NCBI RefSeq assembly: GCF_051846935.1
Contig: NZ_JBPYCS010000023.1
Location: forward strand, 1 to 39,207
Length of the DNA: 39,207 nt
Direction of reading: 5' to 3'
DNA from: JBPYCR01 sp051846935
Lineage (GTDB): Bacteria; Bacillota; Bacilli; Bacillales; Amphibacillaceae
Every line of letters begins with the position of its first letter. Within the stretch, counting starts at the first letter, position 1. Positions 25,118 to 33,505 of this stretch are shown one piece after another. Below the pieces are notes generated by a model. The model saw only the letters and a program-made list of their open reading frames with translations, did no database searches and was not told the origin of the DNA. A program made the translations under genes and the position numbers.

Positions 25118-26548
25118 TTACCCATGAATTTGTATGCCATCCACTGCAAGCGCCGCTTCCCCAATAACTTCAGATAAGCTCGGGTGTGGATGGATAGACT
25201 GTGTAATTTCCCATGGAGTAGCATCTAAAACCATGGCTAAACCTGCTTCAGATATCATATTAGTCACATGAGGACCGACCATATGAACACCGACAAGATC
25301 TTTTGTTTTTTCGTCTGCTATTATTTTAACAAATCCTACTGTTTCCCCATAAACTAACGCTTTCCCATTAGCTTGAAATGGAAATTGACCAACTTTTACA
25401 TTGATCCCTTCAGCTCGTGCTTGCTCTTCTGTTAAACCGACACTTGCTACTTCAGGAGAGGAATAAATACACCGTGGGACATGGTTATATTTAATTGGAA
25501 GTGGACTTTGTTCAGCCATATGCTCAACAGCTATAAGCCCTTCATGAGTTGCAACATGTGCAAGCTGCATACCGCCAATACAATCACCAATGGCATAAAT
25601 GTGAGATTCCTTCGTTTGATAAAATTCATTTGTTTCAATTGCTCCGTTATTCACGATGATATCTGTATTTTCCAATCCAATATTTAACGTGTTCGCTTCT
25701 CTGCCTACAGCCATTAAAATTTTTTCTGTATGTAAGGTTTTGTTGCTATTATTTGACCCATCGTAATACTCAATTGCAATTTCTTTGTTTATAGATAACG
25801 TATCGGGCTTGATCTGTACGTTTTTTATGAATGTGATCCCCTTTTTTTGCAATTCCTGTTCCAATTTATTTGCAACTGCTTTGTCCTCGCTCGGCAATAT
25901 TTGTGGAGCATATTCCACAACTGTTACAGATACACCAAAATCTGCAAGCATCGAAGCCCATTCAATACCAATGACCCCTGCTCCAATAATAACGATAGAA
26001 GTTGGTAACTCAGTTAAGTTAAGGATATTACTAGAATCCAATACATGCTCCCCGTCAATTGGCAAGCCAGGAATTGTTTTAGGTTTGGAACCTGTAGCAA
26101 TAATTATGTTTTTCGGTACGAGCATCGTGTTTTCGTTTCCATCTGCATACTCTATAGAAATAGTGCCAGGTAAAGGTGAAAAAATGCTAGGCCCTAGTAT
26201 TCTTCCTGTGCCATTAAATACATCTATTTTTCCTTTTTTCATTAAAGCTTTTATACCGGAATGAAGCGATTCGATCGTTTTATTTTTTCGAAGCTGTATT
26301 TTCTCATAGTTTAATGTAACATTTTCAGTTCCTTCAATTCCAAAGTCGCTTGCTTTTTTCGTTTGTTGAAATACTTCGGCACTACGCAATAATGACTTGG
26401 ATGGAATACAGCCATAATGCAAACATGTACCACCTAACTTATCTTTTTCTACAATAGCTACTTGTAAATCTAGTTGTGCTGCCCGAATAGCGGCTGCATA
26501 TCCACCTGGGCCTCCACCTAAGACAACGAGATCATACTCTTTTGACAT
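25118..26548 (-). CDS. lpdV: Dihydrolipoamide dehydrogenase E3 of the bkd complex
   Basis: FAD enzyme that reoxidises lipoamide and passes electrons to NAD. The 476-residue protein has the FAD Rossmann motif GGGPGG (11-16), the redox disulfide Cys42/Cys47 in GGTCLHYGCIPSK, the NAD-binding GAGVIGIEW (about 190), AIGDC near 320, and the catalytic His-Glu pair in HPHPSLSE near 452-459. His44-Tyr45 between the cysteines differs from the more usual residues there but leaves the disulfide spacing unchanged. The ribosome site is AAAGGAG. It is the third operon gene, 5 bases after buk. Confidence 0.95.
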   Translation of the reverse strand: MSKEYDLVVLGGGPGGYAAAIRAAQLDLQVAIVEKDKLGGTCLHYGCIPSKSLLRSAEVFQQTKKASDFGIEGTENVTLNYEKIQLRKNKTIESLHSGIKALMKKGKIDVFNGTGRILGPSIFSPLPGTISIEYADGNENTMLVPKNIIIATGSKPKTIPGLPIDGEHVLDSSNILNLTELPTSIVIIGAGVIGIEWASMLADFGVSVTVVEYAPQILPSEDKAVANKLEQELQKKGITFIKNVQIKPDTLSINKEIAIEYYDGSNNSNKTLHTEKILMAVGREANTLNIGLENTDIIVNNGAIETNEFYQTKESHIYAIGDCIGGMQLAHVATHEGLIAVEHMAEQSPLPIKYNHVPRCIYSSPEVASVGLTEEQARAEGINVKVGQFPFQANGKALVYGETVGFVKIIADEKTKDLVGVHMVGPHVTNMISEAGLAMVLDATPWEITQSIHPHPSLSEVIGEAALAVDGIQIHG

Positions 26549-26553
26549 ATTTA

Positions 26554-27651
26554 TTACTCCTTTATAATGCGTTTCATAGGATATATTTTAACTTGCTCTT
26601 TTTCTCTTAACACACGTAACGTACCTTCATTTAATGCTTGCAACTCGTCTGCACCTGGAAATACAAAAACATCAGCAATCCAATTGACTCGCTCTGATAT
26701 CATTTGAACGAGTAACTTCCCGTTCGCAAGCTCTCCTGTTAAAACAATTCCGTCTACAGCCCCCGATAAAACAGTACTCATTGAGCCTATTTCCTTACAA
26801 ATTTGATAGGCCATTGCTTCATACACTTTTTTTGCTTCATCATTCCCATTAATAATGCTTTTTTCAATATCCTCAATAGCTAGCATATTTAAGTAAGCCT
26901 TTAGACCGGAACCATTGATTACTTTGTCAAGCAATTCCTCATATGTGTATTGTTCTGTGAAGCATAGTTTTATTAGTTCACCTACTGGTACTGTTCCTGC
27001 TCGCAATGGGGTAAATGGTCCTTCGCCATCAAGGCCGTTATTAACATCAACAACTCTACCTTTATGATGTGCACCGACGGTAATACCGAGTGCCATATGA
27101 GCAACAATTAGATTAATATGTTCATACTCTTTATTTAGTTCATTAGCGGCTTGTCTTGCAGCTGCTTTATGATTTAATGCATGAAAGATGCTTTTACGCT
27201 GCAATTTTGGGATACCAGAAAATCTCGCAACATCCGCAAGCTCATCTACAACAACAGGATCTACGATATAGGCATCTATATTTAAGTCATCAGCTAATTT
27301 CTTAGCAATAAGAGCTCCTAAGTTAGAAGGGTGATTGCCGTTATAGCCCTTTTTTAAATCTGAGATCATTTCTTCATTTACTAAATATGTTCCACCTTCA
27401 ATTGGTCTAAGCAGGCCACCTCGAGCACTAATAGCATTTATTTTGGAAACGTTGATCCCTTCATAATCCATATGATTAAGTATACGCTTCCTACGAAATT
27501 CAACTTGTGCATTTACTGTGTTGCATAGTTTTAAATCGTGTGCTGCATGTTTAATTGAACGTTCAAAAATACAGATTTCATTGTCAAAAACAGCTATTTT
27601 CGTAACGCATTCACTAGGATTTATGACTAGTGTTCGATAAATAATAGACAA
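26554..27651 (-). CDS. buk: Butyrate kinase / branched-chain fatty-acid kinase
   Basis: An ASKHA-fold kinase that converts acyl phosphates and ADP to free acid and ATP. The 365-residue protein has the acetokinase-family motifs: VINPSECVTKIAVF at the N-terminus, ISARGGLLRPIEGGTY near 75-90, NHKAAARQ, and VLTGELANG with FPGADELQAL towards the C-terminus. The start is TTG at 27651, with GGGGGA upstream. It normally works with phosphotransbutyrylase (Ptb), which would make its acyl-phosphate substrate, but no ptb is present in the operon. It follows bcd by 26 bases. Confidence 0.92.
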   Translation of the reverse strand: MSIIYRTLVINPSECVTKIAVFDNEICIFERSIKHAAHDLKLCNTVNAQVEFRRKRILNHMDYEGINVSKINAISARGGLLRPIEGGTYLVNEEMISDLKKGYNGNHPSNLGALIAKKLADDLNIDAYIVDPVVVDELADVARFSGIPKLQRKSIFHALNHKAAARQAANELNKEYEHINLIVAHMALGITVGAHHKGRVVDVNNGLDGEGPFTPLRAGTVPVGELIKLCFTEQYTYEELLDKVINGSGLKAYLNMLAIEDIEKSIINGNDEAKKVYEAMAYQICKEIGSMSTVLSGAVDGIVLTGELANGKLLVQMISERVNWIADVFVFPGADELQALNEGTLRVLREKEQVKIYPMKRIIKE

Positions 27652-27677
27652 AACGATTAATCCCCCAGCCGGATGAA

Positions 27678-28775
27678 TTATTTGTTGTTCAATACACTTT
27701 TTTCAGATAATAAAAATTGTTTTCTTGCGTTTTTTACAGCATTTATTCTTTCTTCTGCCATCCGATCTGCTGCAATATAAGTAGGTATATTGTCACGATT
27801 TGCTATGTCAAATACTTTCGTTAAGTTTTCAAAAATTGTTTCTACTTTTTTCATTGCTCGTGCCTGGTTATATGCACCATTTAACTCATCAGCTATATTA
27901 ATCACGCCCCCAGCATTAATAACATAGTCCGGAGCATAAACGATACCCTTTTCATGAATAATATCGCCGTGACGATTTTCCTTTAACTGATTATTTGCAG
28001 AACCAGCGATAACTTTTGCATTTATTCTTGGAATTGTTTCATCATTAATAGTTGCACCTAAAGCACACGGTGAATATATATCACAATTAACATCATAAAT
28101 GTCATTCGGATCTACAGCTTGTGCATTAAATGATTTTACTGCTCTATTTACAGCCTCTTTGTTAATATCTGTTACAATGAGTTGAGCACCTTCTTCATGC
28201 AAATATTCACACAATGTATAGGCGACATGTCCAACACCTTGTACAGCTACTGTCTTACCGTTTAGGCTTTCCTTACCAAATGCAACACTTGCAGCTGCTT
28301 TCATGCCGAGATAAATTCCATAAGCGGTAACGGGTGAAGGGTCTCCTGATGTGCCGGCAACAGAAGATGTACCGGTTACAAAATTAGTTTCCAAATGAAT
28401 TAGATCCATATCTTGTTCAGTCGTTCCGACATCCTCTGCCGTTATATATCGTCCATTTAGACTTTGAATATATCTTCCAAACGCACGAAACATTGCCTCA
28501 TTTTTATCTTGGCGAGGATCACCAACAATAACCGCTTTTCCGCCACCTAAGTTTAAGCCAGCAGCAGCATTTTTATAAGTCATCCCTTTTGCTAGTCTTA
28601 ATGCATCCTCAATTGCATCAATTTCTGAATTATACGTCCACATCCTAGTACCACCAAGAGCTGGTCCAAGTGTAGTGTCATGAATTGCAATAATTGCTTT
28701 AAGTCCAGAGCTTTTATCTTGACATATTACAACCTGTTCGTAGTCATCCTCTGCCATATAGGAAAACAATTCCAT
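27678..28775 (-). CDS. bcd: Leucine (branched-chain amino acid) dehydrogenase
   Basis: NAD-dependent oxidative deaminase that turns Leu, Ile and Val into 2-oxoacids. The 365-residue protein has the Glu/Leu/Phe/Val dehydrogenase layout: GLNLGGGKAVI (about 74-84) with the catalytic Lys, TAEDVGTTEQDM near 110-121, and an NAD Rossmann motif GVGHVA (about 181-186). The start is ATG at 28775 with GGAGG upstream; an earlier in-frame ATG at 28790 lies inside the ribosome site. It is the first gene after the sigma-54 promoter, the slot where ptb comes first in B. subtilis. Confidence 0.95.
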   Translation of the reverse strand: MELFSYMAEDDYEQVVICQDKSSGLKAIIAIHDTTLGPALGGTRMWTYNSEIDAIEDALRLAKGMTYKNAAAGLNLGGGKAVIVGDPRQDKNEAMFRAFGRYIQSLNGRYITAEDVGTTEQDMDLIHLETNFVTGTSSVAGTSGDPSPVTAYGIYLGMKAAASVAFGKESLNGKTVAVQGVGHVAYTLCEYLHEEGAQLIVTDINKEAVNRAVKSFNAQAVDPNDIYDVNCDIYSPCALGATINDETIPRINAKVIAGSANNQLKENRHGDIIHEKGIVYAPDYVINAGGVINIADELNGAYNQARAMKKVETIFENLTKVFDIANRDNIPTYIAADRMAEERINAVKNARKQFLLSEKSVLNNK

Positions 28776-28845
28776 ATTAAAAACCTCCATGCTTTTTATG
28801 TAATAGACGATTAATTAAATGTACATAATAGTTATAAAATGTACA

Positions 28846-28862
28846 TGCAATAAATGTGCCAA
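28846..28862 (-). promoter_or_regulatory. Sigma-54 (SigL) promoter of the bkd operon
   Basis: On the minus strand, TTGGCACATTTATTGCA matches TGGCAC-N5-TTGCA exactly at the invariant GG and GC pairs. The promoter lies about 75-90 bases before bcd and downstream of bkdR. It needs an enhancer-binding activator, which bkdR supplies. Confidence 0.93.
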
Positions 28863-28895
28863 ACCTTTTTTTGCGGTTCTTTCTTTAAATAGTTG

Positions 28896-28938
28896 TGCAT
28901 CATCTGCAATAACTTGCAGTTGATGCAATTTATTGCAT
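28896..28938. promoter_or_regulatory. Probable BkdR enhancer (upstream activating dyads)
   Basis: A 14-bp inverted repeat with one mismatch (TGCATCATCTGCAA at 28896-28909, TTGCAGTTGATGCA at 28914-28927, 4-nt spacer) is followed by a second dyad, ATGCAAT-TT-ATTGCAT (28923-28938), that overlaps the bkdR stop codon. They lie 34-76 bp upstream of the sigma-54 -24 element, the place expected for an activator. Binding by BkdR is inferred. Confidence 0.7.
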
Positions 28939-31011
28939 GCTAACGTTGTCAATATTATACTTTTCAATTTTGTAATATAAATTTCGAATGGATATTTGGA
29001 GCTGTTTTGCTGTTTTTGTTTTATTAAAATTATTTTTTTTGTATATTTCTTGAATATATATTTTCTCATATGCCTCTACAGCTTCTTGAAGGGTAGAATT
29101 ATTAACTATGGACGGATCAATTACGTTATCATCTGTACTGTTAATTATACCTTCCGATTTTAATTGTGGAAGATGACTTCTTAAAATCGTTTCTTCAGAC
29201 ATATCCATATAAATCATTGCTCTACCAATAACATTTTCTAATTCACGTATGTTACCCGGCCAATGATAGCTCTGTAAATATAGTAATGCTTTATTAGATA
29301 TTGTACGAACGTTCCTGCCATATTCACGGTTTATTTTCTCAATTATGTGATTGGTCAGCTCAGGCAAGTCCGATAGCCGTTCCCTTAAGGAAGGAATTGT
29401 AACAGGCAATCTATTTAAACGATAATATAAGTCTTCCCTAAATGATTCATTCATAATTGCTTTTTCTAGGTTTACATTCGTTGCAGCAATTATACGTACA
29501 TCTAATGAAATTGGTGTTGTTCCACCTACTCGTACTATTTCATTTTCTTGTAAAACCCGAAGCAGCTTAGATTGCATATTTAAAGATAGTTCACCAACTT
29601 CATCAAGAAAAACACTCCCTTTATTTGCCGCTTCAAACAGCCCTTTTTTACCACCGGACTTCGCTCCTGTAAACGCACCTTCTTCATACCCGAAGAGTTC
29701 ACTTTCTAATACAGATTCAGCTATTGCTGCACAATTAACACGGATAAATTTGTGGTGTTTTCGGTCGCTTTCATTATGAATAGCATGCGCAAATAATTCT
29801 TTCCCAGTACCAGACTCGCCACGTAAAAGTACAATCGCAGGCGTTTTCGCTCCAACTTTTGCTTGTTCAATTGCTAATTTAATTTCTGGTGATGATCCAA
29901 TAATATCTTCGAGTGTGTACCTCGCTTCTAAATTCCTTATGATTTGTCGTGCTCTTTCTAATTCTTTTGTTAGTGATCGAATTTCTGATACGTCATGAAT
30001 GACACCAACACTACCCTTTAGCTTTCCACTGACGATAATAGGTGCTACATTTACAACAACTTCCTTTTTATTAGGTCCGACCTTCATCTTAGCTCCACGG
30101 ACAGCTCTTCGTGTTTGCAATACTTTCAAATGCATGCTTTCACCTTCAGAAATATCTGCAGTTGCCGGCTTACCGATTACGTCGGTTTCTTTTAGACCAG
30201 TTATACGTGTGTAAGCGGGGTTTATTAAAATTCCACGACCACTCTCATCAACGACACTTATCGCTTCATCTGATGATTGGATCGTTGCTTCTAGCATCAT
30301 TTTCACTTCTTTTAAATCTGTATTTTCTTCAGCGAGCTTGACGACTTCTGTAATATCTTTAAATAATGCAAATGCACCAACTAAATAATCATTCCTATTA
30401 ATAATTGGTATTCGTGTTGAAACGATTATTCTCCCATTTTCTAGCCTAAGCTTTTGGTTCAATTCTTTCCGACGACTTTGTAATACTTGTGGTATTCGAG
30501 TATTTTTTATTAATACTTCAATATTTTTACCGATCGTTCGCTCTTTTGTTAACCCCGTAATAATTTCTGCACGATTGTTAATGAATATGACCTTTCCAAC
30601 TTCGTTTGTTACGATCATGCCATCATGAATATTATTCAGTATTAATTCCTCATTCTTTTTTTGTAATGACAATTGATCGAGTAATGTTTGCTCTTTTGGT
30701 CTTACATTATCATATGTAAGTGCTTCTACAATGAAAGTTGGTAAGATATTTGTCCTTTTATTTTTTGTTAACTTTAATTCCTTTATGAAAGCCTCATCTT
30801 CAACCGTATTAATAATTAGATCAATATCTTTTTCCAACCACTTCTTCCAATCCATACTAATAGGTATGGAGTACGTAGAAGAAATTGAATGCAAGTCTGA
30901 TCCTTTTTCTAGGCTTATAATTGCGACGATATTTATTTCGTTTCGTGCGCACAAATAGCGTAAAAGCGACTCATCGTTATTGTTGGCACTTATGAATAAT
31001 ACGTTTAACAT
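28930..31011 (-). CDS. bkdR: BkdR, sigma-54-dependent activator of the bkd operon
   Basis: Enhancer-binding protein that activates sigma-L RNA polymerase. The 693-residue protein has an N-terminal alpha/beta region (about 1-105) and two PAS domains (about 120-230 and 240-350). The AAA+ domain has Walker A GESGTGKE (about 397-404), the sigma-54 contact loop GAFTGA, and FLDEVGELS. A Fis-type HTH lies at the C-terminus (KTAKQLQISIRNLYYKIEKY). PAS domains suggest sensing of a small molecule; the ligand is unknown. The start is ATG at 31011 with AGGGTGA upstream. It is transcribed separately and reads towards the operon. Confidence 0.93.
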   Translation of the reverse strand: MLNVLFISANNNDESLLRYLCARNEINIVAIISLEKGSDLHSISSTYSIPISMDWKKWLEKDIDLIINTVEDEAFIKELKLTKNKRTNILPTFIVEALTYDNVRPKEQTLLDQLSLQKKNEELILNNIHDGMIVTNEVGKVIFINNRAEIITGLTKERTIGKNIEVLIKNTRIPQVLQSRRKELNQKLRLENGRIIVSTRIPIINRNDYLVGAFALFKDITEVVKLAEENTDLKEVKMMLEATIQSSDEAISVVDESGRGILINPAYTRITGLKETDVIGKPATADISEGESMHLKVLQTRRAVRGAKMKVGPNKKEVVVNVAPIIVSGKLKGSVGVIHDVSEIRSLTKELERARQIIRNLEARYTLEDIIGSSPEIKLAIEQAKVGAKTPAIVLLRGESGTGKELFAHAIHNESDRKHHKFIRVNCAAIAESVLESELFGYEEGAFTGAKSGGKKGLFEAANKGSVFLDEVGELSLNMQSKLLRVLQENEIVRVGGTTPISLDVRIIAATNVNLEKAIMNESFREDLYYRLNRLPVTIPSLRERLSDLPELTNHIIEKINREYGRNVRTISNKALLYLQSYHWPGNIRELENVIGRAMIYMDMSEETILRSHLPQLKSEGIINSTDDNVIDPSIVNNSTLQEAVEAYEKIYIQEIYKKNNFNKTKTAKQLQISIRNLYYKIEKYNIDNVSMQ

Positions 31012-31038
31012 TAAATCACCCTGCAATTTTTTGCGCAT

Positions 31039-31527
31039 TTCTTTCGTTAATCATACGTGAAAATGCAAACGATAGCAAGAATCACTTAATAACAAGATTG
31101 AGTCACGTATTTATGATGAACAGTTTGTCGCGGAAAAAACTCCTTTCAAAAGATTATTCTAATGTTTACGACGCTGCGTCCATCGATAATGAAAGATATA
31201 CGCTGTCTAGGCAATGCTTTTTTTCGTATATTCCATTCGTTAAGATAAGTAATAAGCATTACAAGAAGGAATAACACTCTCCTAATAAAGTGAATTGCAT
31301 TAAACTGTTCTTACGATTCCCAAAAATATTTGACGCATACTAATAACAATTTGCACAAATATGTAAAAGACACAATATATGGGGGCTTTTTACATGCCCT
31401 CTTCTTATTATTCATTGGTAATTTCGAATAAAACGGACCATTAATTTTAGTAAAGAACGCTTAATATTTTTCTTCATGCATTGATTTGCTATAATACATT
31501 TAAATCAGTATATAAAGGGGAAAGCAA
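31039..31527. other. Gene-free gap between divergent bkdR and the yqzF-like gene
   Basis: No convincing gene or RNA family is recognised. A 53-codon plus-strand frame (31113-31274) lacks a ribosome site. A small hairpin GGGGGC/GCCCTC (31385-31405) is followed by a T-rich stretch on the plus strand and could be a weak terminator. An extended -10 (TGCTATAAT, ending 31495) before the yqzF-like gene is the only clear promoter element. Confidence 0.5.
31487..31495 (+). promoter_or_regulatory. Extended -10 promoter of the yqzF-like gene
   Basis: TGCTATAAT is a perfect extended -10 element; no good -35 is seen at 17 bp. It lies about 32 bases before the ATG. Confidence 0.5.
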
Positions 31528-31776
31528 ATGGCTCGAATTATTGCAGTTATTGTACTTTTCGTTCCGGGAATAATCGGAGCTTACGGGATAAAATTAATGC
31601 GAGATGCTCTGTTCGATGACTTATACCCAATTTTCTTACATCTAGGCTTGCAATTTTTTATCGGCTTTGTATTATTTGCCTGTGGCTTAGGTTTTATTGG
31701 TGGTTTTATTTTGCATCGTGATCGTAAAAAGCAGCAAGTTAAAAATCAAAAAAGCACAACGAGTAAAGATGGATAA
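31528..31776 (+). CDS. yqzF: DUF2627 (YqzF-like) membrane protein
   Basis: An 82-residue protein with two hydrophobic helices (about 3-22 and 36-62) and a basic, polar C-terminus (about 64-82), so a small integral membrane protein. It matches the DUF2627/YqzF family known from the same place near bkdR in Bacillus. Function is unknown. The start is ATG with AAAGGGG upstream. A strong terminator overlaps its stop codon. Confidence 0.83.
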   Translation: MARIIAVIVLFVPGIIGAYGIKLMRDALFDDLYPIFLHLGLQFFIGFVLFACGLGFIGGFILHRDRKKQQVKNQKSTTSKDG

Positions 31777-31791
31777 AACCATCTTTTTTTT
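31765..31791 (+). terminator. Terminator of the yqzF-like gene
   Basis: AAAGATGG (31765-31772) and CCATCTTT (31779-31786), 6-nt loop, T8 tail from 31784. The stem includes the stop codon region. Confidence 0.88.
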
Positions 31792-31806
31792 ATTAAAATG
31801 TTAGTG

Positions 31807-31856
31807 TTTTTTAGTCATTTTGTTTAAAATACACCTAACTTTTTTAGTTATTTTGT
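31807..31856 (+). repeat. Tandem 17-bp motif before the aspartokinase gene
   Basis: TTTTTTAGTYATTTTGT occurs at 31807-31823 and 31840-31856, differing at one base, with starts 33 bp apart (about three helical turns). The second copy abuts a possible -10 (TATGAT, 31859-31864). It may be a repressor or activator site; the protein is unknown. Confidence 0.5.
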
Positions 31857-31910
31857 GGTATGATTTATTCTAAAAGTAAATTGTCAAACCAATTGGAGGA
31901 TTTGAAAATT

Positions 31911-33281
31911 ATGAAAGTTGTAAAATTCGGTGGTAGCTCCGTTGCCAATGCGGCACAGTTAAAAAAAGTTGGAGCAATTATTGAAGCGGATTCTGAACGA
32001 AAAATAATCGTCGTATCTGCGCCTGGTAAAAGAAATAAAAATGACGTTAAAGTCACAGATTTACTCATTGAATTAGGGAAAGCTGCAATACGAAAAGATA
32101 AAAAGATACAATCGTACATTGAGCCGGTAATGGATCGTTTTTCTGAGATTGTTTATGAATTAGATATTTCTGACACCATTTTACACGATATAAAAACAGA
32201 TATTAATAAATTGCTAGCAAGTAATTTGTCTGATGAAGAGTTGATGGATTCTTTTAAAGCTATAGGAGAAGATAGCTCAGCTAAATTTTTAAGCTTCTAT
32301 TTACAATCTTTAGGAATCACAGCACAATATATTAATCCAAAAGAAGCAGGAATAATCGTTCGTACTGATCCTGCTGGCGCCCAAATTTTACCAGAAAGCT
32401 TTACGAAACTGTATGATCTGCGCAAGAAATCAGGCGTCTTAGTTATTCCTGGATTTTTCGGATTTACAAAAAGCGGTAATTTAGCCACTTTTTCCAGAGG
32501 TGGATCAGATATTACGGGGTCAATCGTTGCTGCAGGTGTGAAAGCTTCGTTGTATGAAAACTTTACAGATGTTGATTCTGTATTTACGGTAAACCCAACC
32601 TTCGTTGATAACCCTAAGGAAATTAAGACATTAACTTACCGCGAAATGCGTGAGCTATCTTACTCTGGATTTTCTGTTTTTCATGACGAAGCTCTCATTC
32701 CTGCATTTAATGAAGGTATTCCAGTATGTATTAAAAATACGAACAACCCAGACGCCCCAGGTACAATGATCGTTGCAGAGAAAACACCGAGCTACAATTG
32801 CGTTGTTGGAATCGCAAGTGATACAGGTTTTACAAGCATTTACGTTAGTAAATATTTAATGAACCGGGAGATTGGATTTGGAAGAAAGCTGTTTCAAATT
32901 ATGGAGGAAGAAGGCGTCTCATTCGAGCATGCTCCTTCTGGTATTGATGATATGACAGTAATTATTCGTGATACACAACTCTCAAAAGAGAAAGAGGATA
33001 TAATTTTAAACCGTATAAAAACAGAACTTAAAGCAGACACCGTCTCCATTCATCATGATTTAGCAATGATTGCAATTGTTGGGGAAGGTATGAAAGAAAC
33101 AATTGGTCTTGCGCAAAAGGCAACGACTGCATTAGGAGAAGCACTAGTAAATATCGAAATGATTAACCAAGGCTCGTCGGAAGTTTCTATGATGTTTGGA
33201 ATCCAAGCTGAAGGGCTGAAACGAGCGATTCAATCTTTATATGATGCGTTTTTTGTGGAAGATAAAGCAAAAACACTATAA
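31911..33281 (+). CDS. Aspartate kinase (YclM/ThrD-like)
   Basis: Phosphorylates aspartate, the first step to lysine, diaminopimelate, threonine and methionine. The 456-residue protein has KFGGSSVAN (4-12) for ATP, a kinase domain with FSRGGSDITGS (about 199-209), NFTDVDSV, and C-terminal tandem ACT domains (about 300-450). This length is that of the monofunctional YclM-type enzyme and longer than the LysC/DapG class. The start is ATG at 31911 with GGAGG 11 nt upstream. No lysine riboswitch is present in the 110-base leader, so feedback probably acts through the ACT domains. Confidence 0.9.
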   Translation: MKVVKFGGSSVANAAQLKKVGAIIEADSERKIIVVSAPGKRNKNDVKVTDLLIELGKAAIRKDKKIQSYIEPVMDRFSEIVYELDISDTILHDIKTDINKLLASNLSDEELMDSFKAIGEDSSAKFLSFYLQSLGITAQYINPKEAGIIVRTDPAGAQILPESFTKLYDLRKKSGVLVIPGFFGFTKSGNLATFSRGGSDITGSIVAAGVKASLYENFTDVDSVFTVNPTFVDNPKEIKTLTYREMRELSYSGFSVFHDEALIPAFNEGIPVCIKNTNNPDAPGTMIVAEKTPSYNCVVGIASDTGFTSIYVSKYLMNREIGFGRKLFQIMEEEGVSFEHAPSGIDDMTVIIRDTQLSKEKEDIILNRIKTELKADTVSIHHDLAMIAIVGEGMKETIGLAQKATTALGEALVNIEMINQGSSEVSMMFGIQAEGLKRAIQSLYDAFFVEDKAKTL

Positions 33282-33331
33282 TGGCGCATTACAAAGTTGC
33301 TAAGCGACTAATAAAATAATGAATTAGATTA

Positions 33332-33456
33332 GCTCCGGAAATATACGTTGACTCATTTTCTTGCAAATAGAGAGTATCGGTAAGATCTTAGGAGAGTATT
33401 AGTTCTAAGTGACTACCCGATGCGTGCAAAAGCGATGTACATTCACTTTCCGGAGC
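33332..33456. repeat. 125-bp imperfect hairpin element with perfect 10-bp ends
   Basis: GCTCCGGAAA (33332-33341) and TTTCCGGAGC (33447-33456) are perfect inverted ends. Inside, ATCGGTA/TACCCGAT and CTTAG/CTAAG pair in register, and TTGCA/TGCAA align between them, so almost the whole segment folds into one long hairpin with a loop near 33392-33404. It fills the gap between convergent aspartokinase and spo0A genes. It has no T tract at either end and no coding potential. It may be a structured RNA, a MITE-like element or an unusual bidirectional terminator. Confidence 0.6.
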
Positions 33457-33505
33457 AATTATTCAATTCAAAATGATAAGTTTTTTGTCCTCGGCTTTTT
33501 AACTT

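Noticed and set aside
25785..26264. 159-codon plus-strand frame
   Set aside because: It lies wholly antisense to lpdV, which has complete motifs; no ribosome site or domain is seen.
28815..29069. 84-codon minus-strand frame
   Set aside because: It overlaps the 3' end of bkdR in another frame and runs through the enhancer and sigma-54 promoter.
31113..31274. 53-codon plus-strand frame in the bkdR-yqzF gap
   Set aside because: No ribosome site and no recognisable feature; kept only as a candidate for Ribo-seq.
31792..31910. Lysine riboswitch before the aspartokinase gene
   Set aside because: The leader is about 110 bases, AT-rich, and lacks the multi-stem structure of that riboswitch.
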